This document shows, piece by piece, positions 38,796 through 48,946 of a stretch of 64,000 bases of DNA (position 1 is its first letter; each line of letters begins with the position of its first letter). This stretch comes from Stakelama marina. Lineage in GTDB: Bacteria > Pseudomonadota > Alphaproteobacteria > Sphingomonadales > Sphingomonadaceae. Location of the stretch: positions 62,001-126,000 of the forward strand of contig NZ_JAGRQC010000003.1 in assembly GCF_018122655.1 (NCBI RefSeq), in the 5' to 3' direction. The notes under the pieces were generated by a model that searched no databases, was not told the DNA's origin, and worked only from the letters and a program-made list of their open reading frames with translations. Made by a program: the position numbers and the translations under genes.

Positions 38796-39470
38796 TCAGC
38801 GGCAGAAATGGCCGCCGCCCATGTCGAGGTGAAAGTGATTATGGTGCGCGGCATTATAATCGGGGCCGAGCGTGGTCACGAAGCGCTTGCATGCCGATGC
38901 GTGGACCGTGCGCAGGAATGCGCGCACCTGCCGGTCATCCGAATTCCAGCCGTCGAGCACGCTGATCCGCCGGCCGTCGGCAAGGTCGAACGCCGCGACA
39001 TCGACGGCGTCGGCAACCGCATGTTCGGACAGGCGCTGCGCCGGACCGTTGCCGACGACACCGCGGCACGCAAAGGTGCCGAAGCTTTCCACCTTGACGA
39101 CATCGCTGCCGAGAATCTGCCGCGCCGCCGGCCGGACGCCGTAGCGCACCCAGTTGACGAACCTGTCGGCCAGCCCGCAGCGCATCGATTTCAGATTGGT
39201 TACCGGCGTGCCGAAATCGAGCAGCTTCACCGCGCCGATCGACGAACAGCCGCCGCCGAACGTGCGATCGGGCAAGCGCTGGTAGGACACCCCCTTCGCG
39301 TTCAGATCGGCAAGGCACTGGCGCGTCTCGGCCTCGGTCGGGATCGGCGATCTGGCAGCGGCCAGATGGCGCGGCGGCGCCCGGTTCGCGCCCCCTTCTC
39401 CGCCGCCGAACAGACAGCCGGTCAGCAACGCTGACAGAGCAAGGACGATGACGGGACCACGCAAACGCAT
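38796..39470 (-). CDS. Extensin-like lipoprotein
   Basis: A 224-residue lipoprotein (lipobox LTGC, Cys19) with an extensin-like C-terminal domain from GVSYQRLPDRTFGGGC onward. The motif SEHAVADAVDVAAFDL and terminal NHFHLDMGGGHFC place conserved His and Asp residues in a peptidase-like (D-Ala-D-Ala carboxypeptidase/VanY-like) arrangement. It may act on the cell wall; the activity is inferred. The ATG at 39470 is preferred over GTG at 39479. Confidence 0.8.
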   Translation of the reverse strand: MRLRGPVIVLALSALLTGCLFGGGEGGANRAPPRHLAAARSPIPTEAETRQCLADLNAKGVSYQRLPDRTFGGGCSSIGAVKLLDFGTPVTNLKSMRCGLADRFVNWVRYGVRPAARQILGSDVVKVESFGTFACRGVVGNGPAQRLSEHAVADAVDVAAFDLADGRRISVLDGWNSDDRQVRAFLRTVHASACKRFVTTLGPDYNAAHHNHFHLDMGGGHFCR

Positions 39471-39539
39471 TCCCGACACCTAGCGCCGCGCGCTTCATCT
39501 TGTCACTATGGCTGAAACAGGCGGGAAGGGGTGCAGGAC

Positions 39540-40421
39540 ATGAAGTGGCAACGAACGTTCGGCCTGGTCGCCGCATTGCTGGTCTCCGCCCTTCTGCATT
39601 CGCCGGCCCTCGCGCAGCAGCGAACCTATCTGTGGGAACACGGTGCGCCGGGTTTAGAAGCGCGCGCCGACATCCCGGAAATCTCGAAGGATTACTGGAC
39701 CAAGCACGTCAACAATCCCAGCATCACCGCCTATCTTCCCGATCCGAAGAACGCGACGGGCACGGCGATCGTCATCCTGCCGGGCGGGGGCCACCGGCTG
39801 CTGGTGACGACCACCGAGGGCAGCGACGTTGCCCATTGGCTGGCCGATCGCGGGGTCGCCGCCTTCGTCGTGCGCTATCGCCTGTTCCGCGAAGAGGGTT
39901 CACCCTATTCGGAAGACGATGCCCGCGCCGATGCGGAGCGCGCGATGCGCATGGTCCGCCACGACGCGGCGCAATACGGCATCGACCCGCACCGCATCGG
40001 CGTGTGGGGATTTTCGGCCGGGGGCGAGCTGGCGCGCATGGTGACGCTCAGCCCGCCGGTCGCGCCGCGCGGTACGCCCGACGCCATCGACGCGGTATCC
40101 GAAAAGCCCGATTTCGCGATCCTCGAATTTCCCGGCCCGCTCCACGCCGAAGAACATGTCACCGCCGAGTCGCCGCCCGTCCTGCTGGCGGCGGCGAACG
40201 ACGATACCTGCTGTTCGGGCCCCACGGTCGATGTGCTCAACGCCTATCGCAAGGCGGGCGCTTCGGTCGAGATGCACCTCTATGCCGCGGGCGGCCACGC
40301 CTTCAACATGGGCGAGGATACGCCGCTCGTCAGCCTGCAGCACTGGCCAGAGCGTGTCATCGACTGGCTGTCGGATCGCGGGCTGCTCTACCACCCCGCG
40401 CCGGTATTCGTCCCGAAATAG
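39540..40421 (+). CDS. Secreted alpha/beta hydrolase (BD-FAE-like)
   Basis: A 293-residue exported hydrolase with a signal peptide ending ALAQQ. The catalytic nucleophile is in GVWGFSAGGELAR, an oxyanion GGG is in LPGGGHR and the C-terminal His is in AAGGHAFNMGE. This resembles acetyl xylan esterase/feruloyl esterase-type hydrolases. The ATG at 39540 is chosen; GTG at 39531 is also in frame. Substrate unknown. Confidence 0.85.
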   Translation: MKWQRTFGLVAALLVSALLHSPALAQQRTYLWEHGAPGLEARADIPEISKDYWTKHVNNPSITAYLPDPKNATGTAIVILPGGGHRLLVTTTEGSDVAHWLADRGVAAFVVRYRLFREEGSPYSEDDARADAERAMRMVRHDAAQYGIDPHRIGVWGFSAGGELARMVTLSPPVAPRGTPDAIDAVSEKPDFAILEFPGPLHAEEHVTAESPPVLLAAANDDTCCSGPTVDVLNAYRKAGASVEMHLYAAGGHAFNMGEDTPLVSLQHWPERVIDWLSDRGLLYHPAPVFVPK

Positions 40422-40442
40422 CGGCAGCCGCTCGGGCTTTGC

Positions 40443-40471
40443 TTGACAAGGGTCCGCACATCGCTAGGGCC
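40443..40471 (+). promoter_or_regulatory. Candidate promoter of serC
   Basis: TTGACA (40443-40448) is a perfect -35 box. TAGGGC at about 40465 lies 16 bases downstream as a weak -10. The predicted start near 40477 leaves a 50-base leader. Supported by position upstream of serC. Confidence 0.45.
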
Positions 40472-40522
40472 GTCGGCGGGCCACGCGGTCCCAACGCCGC
40501 GCGTGCTCTCTGAAAGGAGAGT
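40466..40522 (+). promoter_or_regulatory. serC leader RNA motif with SD-sequestering hairpin
   Basis: The second stem is CTCTC (40506-40510) pairing with GAGAG (40517-40521) across loop TGAAAG, so the ribosome binding site AAAGGAGAG is half buried. Upstream, GGGCCG pairs with CGGTCCC at 40490-40496 with one bulge. A conserved serC leader element has been described in alphaproteobacteria; identity with that family is inferred from position and structure. The stem ends five bases before the ATG. Confidence 0.6.
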
Positions 40523-40526
40523 CTAT

Positions 40527-41699
<1,173 letters not shown>

Positions 41700-41704
41700 G
41701 CGGC

Positions 41705-41780
41705 GTCATCCCGGACGTGATCCGGGATCTCGCAAAACATTCCCCAAGTTCACAGAGATCCCGGCTTTCGCCGGGATGAC
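41705..41780. repeat. Inverted repeat (GTCATCCCGG family) in the serC-serA spacer
   Basis: Arms GTCATCCCGG (41705-41714) and CCGGGATGAC (41771-41780) are perfectly complementary, with a secondary repeat of GATCCGGGATC inside. The element fills nearly all of the 94-base space between serC and serA. The same family recurs at 62.56 kb. Confidence 0.8.
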
Positions 41781-41793
41781 GAGGTACAAAGAC

Positions 41794-43371
41794 ATGCCCA
41801 AGGTACTTATTTCCGACAAGATGGACCCCAAGGCCGCCGAGATCTTCCGCCAGCGCGGGGTCGAGGTGGACGAGATCACCGGCAAGACGCCCGACGAGCT
41901 GAAGGCGATCATCGGCGATTATGACGGCCTCGCCATCCGCTCGTCGACCAAGGTCACGAAGGACATTCTCGACGCCGCGACCAATCTGAAGGTCATCGGT
42001 CGCGCAGGGATCGGCGTCGACAATGTCGATATTCCCGCCGCCTCCACCAAGGGCGTCGTCGTGATGAACACCCCGTTCGGGAACTCGATCACCACCGCCG
42101 AACACGCCATCGCGCTGATCTTCGCGCTCGCCCGTCAGCTGCCCCAGGCCGATGCCTCGACCCAGGCCGGCAAGTGGGAAAAGTCCAAATTCATGGGCGT
42201 CGAGCTGACGTCGAAGACGCTCGGCCTGATCGGCGCGGGCAATATCGGTTCGATCGTTGCGGAGCGCGCGCGCGGTCTGCGCATGAAGGTCATCGCCTAT
42301 GATCCCTTCCTGACCGAGGAACGCGCGGTCGAACTCGGCGTCGAGAAGGTCGATCTCGACACGCTGCTCGCGCGCGCCGACTTCATCACGCTGCACACGC
42401 CGCTGACCGACCAGACGCGCAATATCCTGTCGAAGGAAAATCTCGCCAAGACCAAGAAGGGCGTGCGCATCGTCAACTGCGCGCGCGGCGGCCTGATCGA
42501 CGAGGCGGCGCTGAAGGAAGGCCTCGAATCGGGCCATATCGCCGGCGCCGCGCTTGACGTGTTCGTCACCGAACCGGCCAAGGAAAACGCGCTGTTCGGC
42601 ACGCCCAACTTCATCTCGACGCCGCACCTCGGCGCTTCCACCACCGAGGCACAGGTCAATGTCGCGATTCAGGTGGCCGAGCAGATGAGCGACTATCTCG
42701 TCTCGGGCGGCGTCACCAACGCGCTCAACATGCCGAGCCTGTCGGCCGAGGAAGCGCCGCGGCTGAAGCCGTATATGGCGCTTGCCGAAAAGCTCGGCTC
42801 GCTGGTCGGCCAGCTCGCCCACGGCCCGCTCAAATCGGTCGCGATCGAGACCGAGGGTGCCGCCGCCGAGCTCAATCAAAAGCCGATCACCGGTGCCGTT
42901 CTCGCCGGGCTGATGCGCGTCTATTCGGACACGGTGAACATGGTCAACGCGCCCTTCCTGGCGAAGGAACGCGGACTCGACGTGCGCGAGGTGCGCCACG
43001 ACCGCGAGGGCGACTATCACACGCTCGTCCGCGTGACGGTGAAGACCGATGCGGGTGACCGCTCGGTCGCGGGCACGCTGTTCAGCGACGCCGCACCGCG
43101 CCTCGTCGAGCTGTTCGGCATCAAGGTCGAGGCCGATCTCGCCGGCAACATGCTCTATGTCGTCAACGAGGACGCGCCCGGCTTTATCGGCCGCATCGGG
43201 ACGACGCTGGGCGAGGCAGGCGTCAATATCGGCACCTTCCACCTCGGCCGCCGCGCCGCCGGTGGCGAAGCCGTGCTGCTGCTCTCGGTCGACGAACCGG
43301 TCGATGCCGAGCTGGTCGAACAGCTTCGCGCGCTGCCCGGCGTCAACACCGCGATGGCGCTGAGCTTCTGA
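41794..43371 (+). CDS. serA: D-3-phosphoglycerate dehydrogenase
   Basis: A 525-residue SerA that starts serine synthesis by oxidising 3-phosphoglycerate. The Rossmann domain is GLIGAGNIGSIVAERARG, the catalytic region has NCARGGLIDEAAL and STPHLGASTTEAQ, then an intervening domain and a C-terminal ACT domain (NEDAPGFIGRIGTTLGEAGVNIGTFHLGRR). It is the long form. The ATG at 41794 has GAGG upstream, just past the inverted repeat. Confidence 0.95.
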   Translation: MPKVLISDKMDPKAAEIFRQRGVEVDEITGKTPDELKAIIGDYDGLAIRSSTKVTKDILDAATNLKVIGRAGIGVDNVDIPAASTKGVVVMNTPFGNSITTAEHAIALIFALARQLPQADASTQAGKWEKSKFMGVELTSKTLGLIGAGNIGSIVAERARGLRMKVIAYDPFLTEERAVELGVEKVDLDTLLARADFITLHTPLTDQTRNILSKENLAKTKKGVRIVNCARGGLIDEAALKEGLESGHIAGAALDVFVTEPAKENALFGTPNFISTPHLGASTTEAQVNVAIQVAEQMSDYLVSGGVTNALNMPSLSAEEAPRLKPYMALAEKLGSLVGQLAHGPLKSVAIETEGAAAELNQKPITGAVLAGLMRVYSDTVNMVNAPFLAKERGLDVREVRHDREGDYHTLVRVTVKTDAGDRSVAGTLFSDAAPRLVELFGIKVEADLAGNMLYVVNEDAPGFIGRIGTTLGEAGVNIGTFHLGRRAAGGEAVLLLSVDEPVDAELVEQLRALPGVNTAMALSF

Positions 43372-43390
43372 CGCGGCTAGGAGGGCGGGC

Positions 43391-44488
43391 ATGACGACCG
43401 GACTCCTTCCGCAGGGCTTTCACGACCGCCTGCCGCCGCACGCCGATGCGGCGGCAGCGCTCGAGGCGCGCGTGCTCGCAGCGGCGCATGGCTATGGCTA
43501 TGAACGCGTCGATCCACCGCTCGCCGAATTCGAGCAATCGCTCGCCAGCCGACTGAAATCTGGCAGCGCGCAGGACGCGGTGCGCTTCGTCGATCCGGTG
43601 TCGCAGCGCACGCTCGCCATCCGCACCGACATCACCGCGCAGGTCGGTCGCATTGCCGCGACGCGCATGGCGCATCATCCGCGCCCGGTGCGGCTGTCCT
43701 ATGCCGGGCCGGTCATGAAGCTGCGCGCACCGCAGCTCCACCCCGAACGCGCGATGCGCCAGATCGGCATAGAACTGATCGGCAGCGATGCGGTCGCTGC
43801 CGCACGCGAAGTCGTGACGGTTGCCGTCGAGGCGCTGCAATCGGCGGGCGTCGAGGGCCTGTCGATCGACTTCACGCTGCCCGACCTGGTCGATACGCTG
43901 AATCACGACGCGGTGCCGGCGGACAAGCTCGCCGAACTGCGCGAACGGCTCGACGCCAAGGACGCGGCGGGCGTCACCGCCATCGCGCCGGCTTTTCTGC
44001 CGCTGATCGAGGCCGCGGGCGATTTCGACGAAGCGATGGCGCGGCTTCGCGAACAAGGCGGCGATGTGCTCGCCAGCCGGCTCGATGGGCTGCAGCAGAT
44101 CGCCGAAGCGATCCCGGGCGATGTCACGATGACACTCGACCCGACCGAACTTCATGGCTTCGAATATCAGAGCTGGTTCGGCTTTTCGCTATTCGCCAGC
44201 GGTTCGCGCGATGCGATCGGCCGCGGCGGCAGCTACACCATCGTCCTCGGCGACGGCCGCGAGGAAGCCGCGGTCGGCTTTTCGCTCTATGCCGACGCCA
44301 TTCTCGACAGCCGCGACGCCAGCGGTGACCGGCGACGGCTGTTCCTTCCGCTCGGCACCACCGCGCAGCGTGCGCAGGCGCTCCGTGCCGAAGGCTGGGT
44401 CGCCGTCGCCGCGCTCAGCGAAGACGACACGCCGGAACGGCAATTGTGCACCCACCGCCTTGACGATGGCCAGGTGGTCGAGGTCTGA
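43391..44488 (+). CDS. hisZ: ATP phosphoribosyltransferase regulatory subunit HisZ
   Basis: A 365-residue HisZ, a histidyl-tRNA synthetase-like protein that activates HisG. It shares class II motifs (RPVRLSYAGPVMKL, then FEYQSWFGFSLFA) but lacks residues for aminoacylation and the anticodon-binding domain. The gene starts 19 bases after serA. HisG itself is not in the window. In many relatives purA follows, but here it does not. Confidence 0.9.
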   Translation: MTTGLLPQGFHDRLPPHADAAAALEARVLAAAHGYGYERVDPPLAEFEQSLASRLKSGSAQDAVRFVDPVSQRTLAIRTDITAQVGRIAATRMAHHPRPVRLSYAGPVMKLRAPQLHPERAMRQIGIELIGSDAVAAAREVVTVAVEALQSAGVEGLSIDFTLPDLVDTLNHDAVPADKLAELRERLDAKDAAGVTAIAPAFLPLIEAAGDFDEAMARLREQGGDVLASRLDGLQQIAEAIPGDVTMTLDPTELHGFEYQSWFGFSLFASGSRDAIGRGGSYTIVLGDGREEAAVGFSLYADAILDSRDASGDRRRLFLPLGTTAQRAQALRAEGWVAVAALSEDDTPERQLCTHRLDDGQVVEV

Positions 44489-44577
44489 TCGCCCACCGGC
44501 AATAAAATTGCCGATGTCTTCGAACTGTCATCCAGCGCTAAGCGGGCATTTACCCTCGCAACCGTAGCAGTCCGGCC

Positions 44578-45888
44578 ATGCAGACCGCTCCGAAACTGAC
44601 GATCGTTCCGGCCGATTCGCCCGCCGACTGGCTTTCCGCCGATCAGCGGATCACCGATTTCGTTCATGTCGATACGCCGCTGCACCGGGCGGTCGATCGC
44701 TTTTACCGCGATTCGGACCTGCGCATCCTGCCGGTGCTCGATCACGGCCAGCGTCCGGTCGGCGCACTGTTCGACCGCGACATCCGCAAGTTGCTTCTCA
44801 ATCCCTTTGGGCATGCGCTGCTGCGCAATCCGTCCTATGGCAGCCATCTCGACGCGCATATCGCCGAATGTCCCGTTGCCGAATCCTCGCTGAGCATAGC
44901 CGAGCTGATCGACGCATATCGCTCCGCACATGGTTCGGAAGGAATGATCCTGACGCGCGGGGGCCGCTTCTTCTGCGCGATCTCCAACCGGCTGCTGGTT
45001 CGGCTGGCGGCCGAGCATGAATTGTCGCGCACCCGCGCCCGGCTGGAACGCAGCCAGCAGATCGAAGCGGCGAGCAAGGCGTTCGAGCGAACCGTCGCCA
45101 GCCTGTCGCGCGAAATGAGCGAGCTTTCCGAACAGATCGAACGCAACGCGGTCGCCACCGCCGATCGTGCGCAACGAACCGGTCGCAATGCATCGGCAGT
45201 CGCGACCGCCGCCGCGCAGGGTAACAGCAACCTTTCGTCGATCGCCGAACATGGCCGCCTGCTCGCCGCCGCGCTTTCGGAAATTTCAGGCAATACGCGC
45301 GAAGCGAAATCGGCAGCGGCGAATGCGGTGACGTTGGTCGCCAAGGGTAGCGCGCGCACCGCCGACCTCTCACGCTCGGCGCAGTCGATCGATTCGGTGA
45401 TCGGCCTCATCAGCGAAATCGCGGCAAAGGTGAATCTGCTCGCGCTCAACGCGGGCATCGAGGCCGCCCGCGCGGGCGAGGCCGGTCGCGGCTTTACCGT
45501 GGTCGCGAACGAGGTGAAGGACCTGTCGCGTCGCGCATCGGCTGCCGCCGGCACCATCGTCGCGCATGTCGAGGAAATGCGCGAAGCGGTGCGCGAAGTA
45601 TCGGGAACCCACGGCGAGGTCGAAGTCGCGATCAAGTCGATCGCATCCTATTCGAGCGATATCGAACGCGAGGTCGCGGCGCAGGAGGCGGGGACGCGGC
45701 TGATCGCCGAAAATACCGGCGAACTGGTCGAAGTGACGGGCGTTATCGAAACCGATACCGGCGCGATCGCGCGCAGCGCCGACAGCGCATCGCACAGCGC
45801 GATCGACATGCGCGAACTCGCCGCGCGCCTGCGGGTCGGGGCGGAGCAGCTATCCGAAGAGGCCGAAACCTTCCTCAAGGTCATCTGA
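44578..45888 (+). CDS. Soluble methyl-accepting chemotaxis protein with CBS-like sensor
   Basis: A 436-residue cytoplasmic chemoreceptor with no transmembrane helix. Residues 1-140 hold a CBS-like pair: VDTPLHRAVDRFYRDSDLRILPV then LDHGQRPVGALFDRDIRKLL. The signalling hairpin is IAAKVNLLALNAGIEAARAGEAGRGF with VVANEVKDLS. There is no HAMP domain and no C-terminal CheR-binding pentapeptide. No other che gene is close, so it probably joins a receptor array elsewhere. The sensed ligand is unknown. Confidence 0.85.
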   Translation: MQTAPKLTIVPADSPADWLSADQRITDFVHVDTPLHRAVDRFYRDSDLRILPVLDHGQRPVGALFDRDIRKLLLNPFGHALLRNPSYGSHLDAHIAECPVAESSLSIAELIDAYRSAHGSEGMILTRGGRFFCAISNRLLVRLAAEHELSRTRARLERSQQIEAASKAFERTVASLSREMSELSEQIERNAVATADRAQRTGRNASAVATAAAQGNSNLSSIAEHGRLLAAALSEISGNTREAKSAAANAVTLVAKGSARTADLSRSAQSIDSVIGLISEIAAKVNLLALNAGIEAARAGEAGRGFTVVANEVKDLSRRASAAAGTIVAHVEEMREAVREVSGTHGEVEVAIKSIASYSSDIEREVAAQEAGTRLIAENTGELVEVTGVIETDTGAIARSADSASHSAIDMRELAARLRVGAEQLSEEAETFLKVI

Positions 45889-45927
45889 GCCGTCGCAATC
45901 GCGCGTGCGCCACCCTAGATTGGCGGC

Positions 45928-47277
45928 ATGGCTCAGGCCGGTTTCATTCCCGCGCACCCGCCGCGCCGCGACCGGGTCGGCCCGTTCTGGTCGGCCTTTG
46001 TCGGTGAACATGCCCGCAACGCCGTCACCGGCTGGTCGAATGCCGCGTTCGAGGACTGGTACACGAAGCGCAAACTGCTGCGCCTGACAGTCCATATTCC
46101 GCGCCATCCCGACGCGATCGAACGCGTGCTGCTCACCAACGCCGCCAACTACGCCAAGCCGCGGATCGTCAAACGGCTGATCGCGCCGCTGATCGGCAAC
46201 GGACTGCTGAGCGCCGACGGCGAATCGTGGCGGCAGCAGCGGCGCATCGTCGCGCCCAGCTTTGCGCCGGGCGCGGTGGCGAAGCTGACCGGGCTGATGG
46301 CACAGGCCGCGCGCGAGGGCACGGCGAAATGGCCGCAATCGGGCACTGTGGACATCGCCGAAACCGCGACCGACGCGACGATGGCGATAATCGCCCGCGC
46401 GCTGTTTTCGGGCGACCCGCGGCTGATGACCGAGGATGCAGGTCGGCACATCACGGCGGCGCTCGAGGCAGCGGGCTCGGCGCGGCTGGCGGCGATCCTC
46501 GGCATGCCCGGCCTGCGCCTGACGCCGACCGCCTGGGCGGGCGCGCGCGGGCAGCGATTCCTGCGCGAAACGCTGACCGACATCGTGCGCGAGCGCGGAC
46601 CCGAAGGCGGCGACGATTTCCTTGGCGGGATGATCCGCGATCTCCACGAGCGCTTCCCGCGCAGCGAAGCGCTGAAGCTTGCCATCGACAATGCAGCGAC
46701 CTTCTATCTCGCCGGGCACGAGACGACCGCCAATGCGCTGACATGGAGCATCTATTGCCTCGCCGGCGACCAGCAGGCGCAGGACCGCGCCTGTTCCGAG
46801 GTGCGTGCGGCGATCGACGGCGACCCGCAAACGCTGCCCGACCGGTTGCCCTTTCTTCGTCAGATACTCGACGAGGCGCTGCGCCTCTATCCGCCCGCCC
46901 CGCGCTTCGACCGCGAGGCGCTTTCCGACGACATGCTGGACGGGCATCCGGTCCGCGCCGGTGAAATCGTGTCGATCTGGCCGTGGGTGCTCCATCGCCA
47001 CCGCAAGCTGTGGGATGATGCCGATCGGTTCGACCCCGATCGCTTCGCACCCGACCGTGAGCGTGAACGCCACCGGTTCCAGTATATTCCGTTCGGCGGC
47101 GGCCCGCGCACCTGTGTCGGCGCGCGCTTCGCCACGGTCGAGGCGCTGGTCATCCTTGCGCACTGGATCGCGGCGCGGCGCTTCGCGCTGCCGCCGGGGC
47201 GCGAGGTCGAACTTTCCGCCGCGGTGACGTTGCGGCCGAGAGGCGGGCTATGGGTCGAAGTCGCGCCGCGCGACTGA
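45928..47277 (+). CDS. Cytochrome P450
   Basis: A 449-residue soluble P450. The I-helix is AGHETTANALTW, the ExxR motif is EALRLYPP (Glu316, Arg319), and the heme loop FGGGPRTCVGARFA puts the thiolate at Cys396. Substrate cannot be read from sequence. The ATG at 45928 follows the receptor gene by 40 bases. No ferredoxin or ferredoxin reductase is adjacent, so redox partners are elsewhere. Confidence 0.94.
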   Translation: MAQAGFIPAHPPRRDRVGPFWSAFVGEHARNAVTGWSNAAFEDWYTKRKLLRLTVHIPRHPDAIERVLLTNAANYAKPRIVKRLIAPLIGNGLLSADGESWRQQRRIVAPSFAPGAVAKLTGLMAQAAREGTAKWPQSGTVDIAETATDATMAIIARALFSGDPRLMTEDAGRHITAALEAAGSARLAAILGMPGLRLTPTAWAGARGQRFLRETLTDIVRERGPEGGDDFLGGMIRDLHERFPRSEALKLAIDNAATFYLAGHETTANALTWSIYCLAGDQQAQDRACSEVRAAIDGDPQTLPDRLPFLRQILDEALRLYPPAPRFDREALSDDMLDGHPVRAGEIVSIWPWVLHRHRKLWDDADRFDPDRFAPDRERERHRFQYIPFGGGPRTCVGARFATVEALVILAHWIAARRFALPPGREVELSAAVTLRPRGGLWVEVAPRD

Positions 47278-47308
47278 ACCAACCCGCGCCTGAAAAGTTG
47301 GAAGGGCC

Positions 47309-48121
47309 ATGACCGATACACCGATGCTCGAAATGAACGATGGCCGGGAAATCCCCGCACTCGGCCTTGGCACCTACAAGATCCCCGATTCGCAGGCCGA
47401 TGCGATCGTCCGGCAGGGGATCGATCTTGGCTACCGACTGATCGACACCGCCGCGATCTACGACAATGAACGCGGCGTCGGCAGCGGTGTGGCCGAAGAC
47501 GACGACGTGTTCCTGACCACCAAGCTGTGGAACGACCGGCAAGGCCATGACGAGGCGATCCGCGCATTCGAGGAAAGCCTCACACTGCTCGGCCGCGACT
47601 GCGTCGACCTGTATCTGATCCACTGGCCCTGCCCCGACCGGGGAAAATATGTCGAGACGTGGAAGGCGCTGATCGAGCTGCGCAAGAGCGGCCGGGCGCG
47701 TTCGATCGGCGTGTCCAATTTCCTGCCCGAGCATATCGAGCGCATCGCCGATGCAACCGGCGAGCTGCCCGCGATCAACCAGATCGAGCTGCATCCGTCC
47801 TTCCAGCAGCGTGAGGCACGCGCCTTTCACAACAAACACAATATCGTCACCCAAGCATGGAGCCCGCTTGGCCAGGCGAAGGCGTTCGACGATCCGGTGC
47901 TGTCGCATATCGCCGACAAGCATGGCCGAACGGTGCCGCAGGTAATCCTGCGCTGGCATCTGCAAAATGACGTGTCGGCCATCCCCAAGGCGGGCAATCC
48001 CGACCATCTTGCCGACAATCTGCGCGTGCTCGACTGGAAACTCGACGACGACGATATGCGCGACATCGGCGATCTCGACGATCCGGAGGGCCGGATCGGC
48101 CCCGACCCGCGCAATTTCTAG
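47309..48121 (+). CDS. Aldo/keto reductase
   Basis: A 270-residue NADPH-dependent aldo/keto reductase. The tetrad residues appear in LIDTAAIYDNE (Asp, Tyr), TTKLW (Lys) and LIHWP (His), and the C-terminal cofactor motif is AIPKAGNPDHL. Members reduce aldehydes or 2,5-diketogluconate. It is 32 bases from the P450, so the two may be co-transcribed. Confidence 0.93.
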   Translation: MTDTPMLEMNDGREIPALGLGTYKIPDSQADAIVRQGIDLGYRLIDTAAIYDNERGVGSGVAEDDDVFLTTKLWNDRQGHDEAIRAFEESLTLLGRDCVDLYLIHWPCPDRGKYVETWKALIELRKSGRARSIGVSNFLPEHIERIADATGELPAINQIELHPSFQQREARAFHNKHNIVTQAWSPLGQAKAFDDPVLSHIADKHGRTVPQVILRWHLQNDVSAIPKAGNPDHLADNLRVLDWKLDDDDMRDIGDLDDPEGRIGPDPRNF

Positions 48122-48136
48122 AATTGCCCGTGCGAT

Positions 48137-48156
48137 GCTCCTGCGCGGACAGGAGC
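48137..48156. terminator. Hairpin between convergent genes
   Basis: GCTCCTG (48137-48143) pairs with CAGGAGC (48150-48156) across a six-base loop. No T run follows on either strand, so it could be a weak bidirectional terminator between the aldo/keto reductase and the phosphatase gene. Confidence 0.3.
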
Positions 48157-48163
48157 GCGGATA

Positions 48164-48946
48164 TCAGCCTTTCCCGATCGTCGCCTTCGCGCGCTCGGCC
48201 AGCCTTGCCACCGCCGCATCGTGAATTGCAGGTGCGGTCGCCAGCACGCCGAAGGCGCGCGCTTCGGGGGCGTTGAAACGCAGCGGCTGGCCCAGCGCGT
48301 CGCTGACCTCCGCTCCTGCCTGCTGCGCGATCAGCACCGCCGCCGCGACATCCCATTCATGGCCCCAGCGCACCGTGGCGACCAGATCGGCCTCGCCCGC
48401 CGCGACCATCGCGATCCGCAGCGCGATCGAATTGGGCTTCGCCACCGCCACGAGGTCACGATCGGCCTTTGGCAACTGGTCGGCGGGCACGCGCGCACCG
48501 ACAAGCTCCGACCGCGCGCTCGCGGTCAGCCGGTGCGCGCCGCGATAGGAACCCTTTCCGGCCTCTGCATGCCAATGTTCGTCGCGCGCAGGCGCATCGA
48601 GCACGCCGATGACGGGCCGGCCATGGTCGACGAGCGCGATCGACACCGCCCAGCCTTCGCGTCCTCGGATATAGTCGCGCGTGCCGTCGATCGGATCGAC
48701 CACCCACACCCGCGCCGCGCCCAGCCGGTCGGCATTGTCCTTCGTTTCCTCGGACAGCCAGCCGGCATCGGGCAGCAGCGTGCCGAGCCGGTCGCGCAGC
48801 AGGCGATCGATCTCTATATCGACCTCGCAAACCGGGTTGCCGGGCGATTTTTCCCACCTGCGAAAATCGGTACGCCACCGTGACAGCGCGAGCGCACCCG
48901 CCTCTGCCGCGATTTCGCGCACCCGGTCGGACAGCGTGTCAGTCAC
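48164..48946 (-). CDS. CysQ/inositol monophosphatase-family phosphatase
   Basis: A 260-residue protein with the Li-sensitive phosphatase metal motif DPIDGTRDYIRG and WDVAAA, the two signatures of the inositol monophosphatase superfamily. In proteobacteria such enzymes usually hydrolyse 3'-phosphoadenosine 5'-phosphate, so CysQ is the most likely role. The GTG start at 48946 overlaps the pmbA end by eight bases, and the order ubiA-pmbA-phosphatase is common in alphaproteobacteria. Confidence 0.85.
   Translation of the reverse strand: MTDTLSDRVREIAAEAGALALSRWRTDFRRWEKSPGNPVCEVDIEIDRLLRDRLGTLLPDAGWLSEETKDNADRLGAARVWVVDPIDGTRDYIRGREGWAVSIALVDHGRPVIGVLDAPARDEHWHAEAGKGSYRGAHRLTASARSELVGARVPADQLPKADRDLVAVAKPNSIALRIAMVAAGEADLVATVRWGHEWDVAAAVLIAQQAGAEVSDALGQPLRFNAPEARAFGVLATAPAIHDAAVARLAERAKATIGKG

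Noticed and set aside
44538..44553. CtrA-like site before the chemoreceptor
   Set aside because: CTAA-N7-TTTAC has two mismatches to the consensus and is expected by chance in a window of this size.
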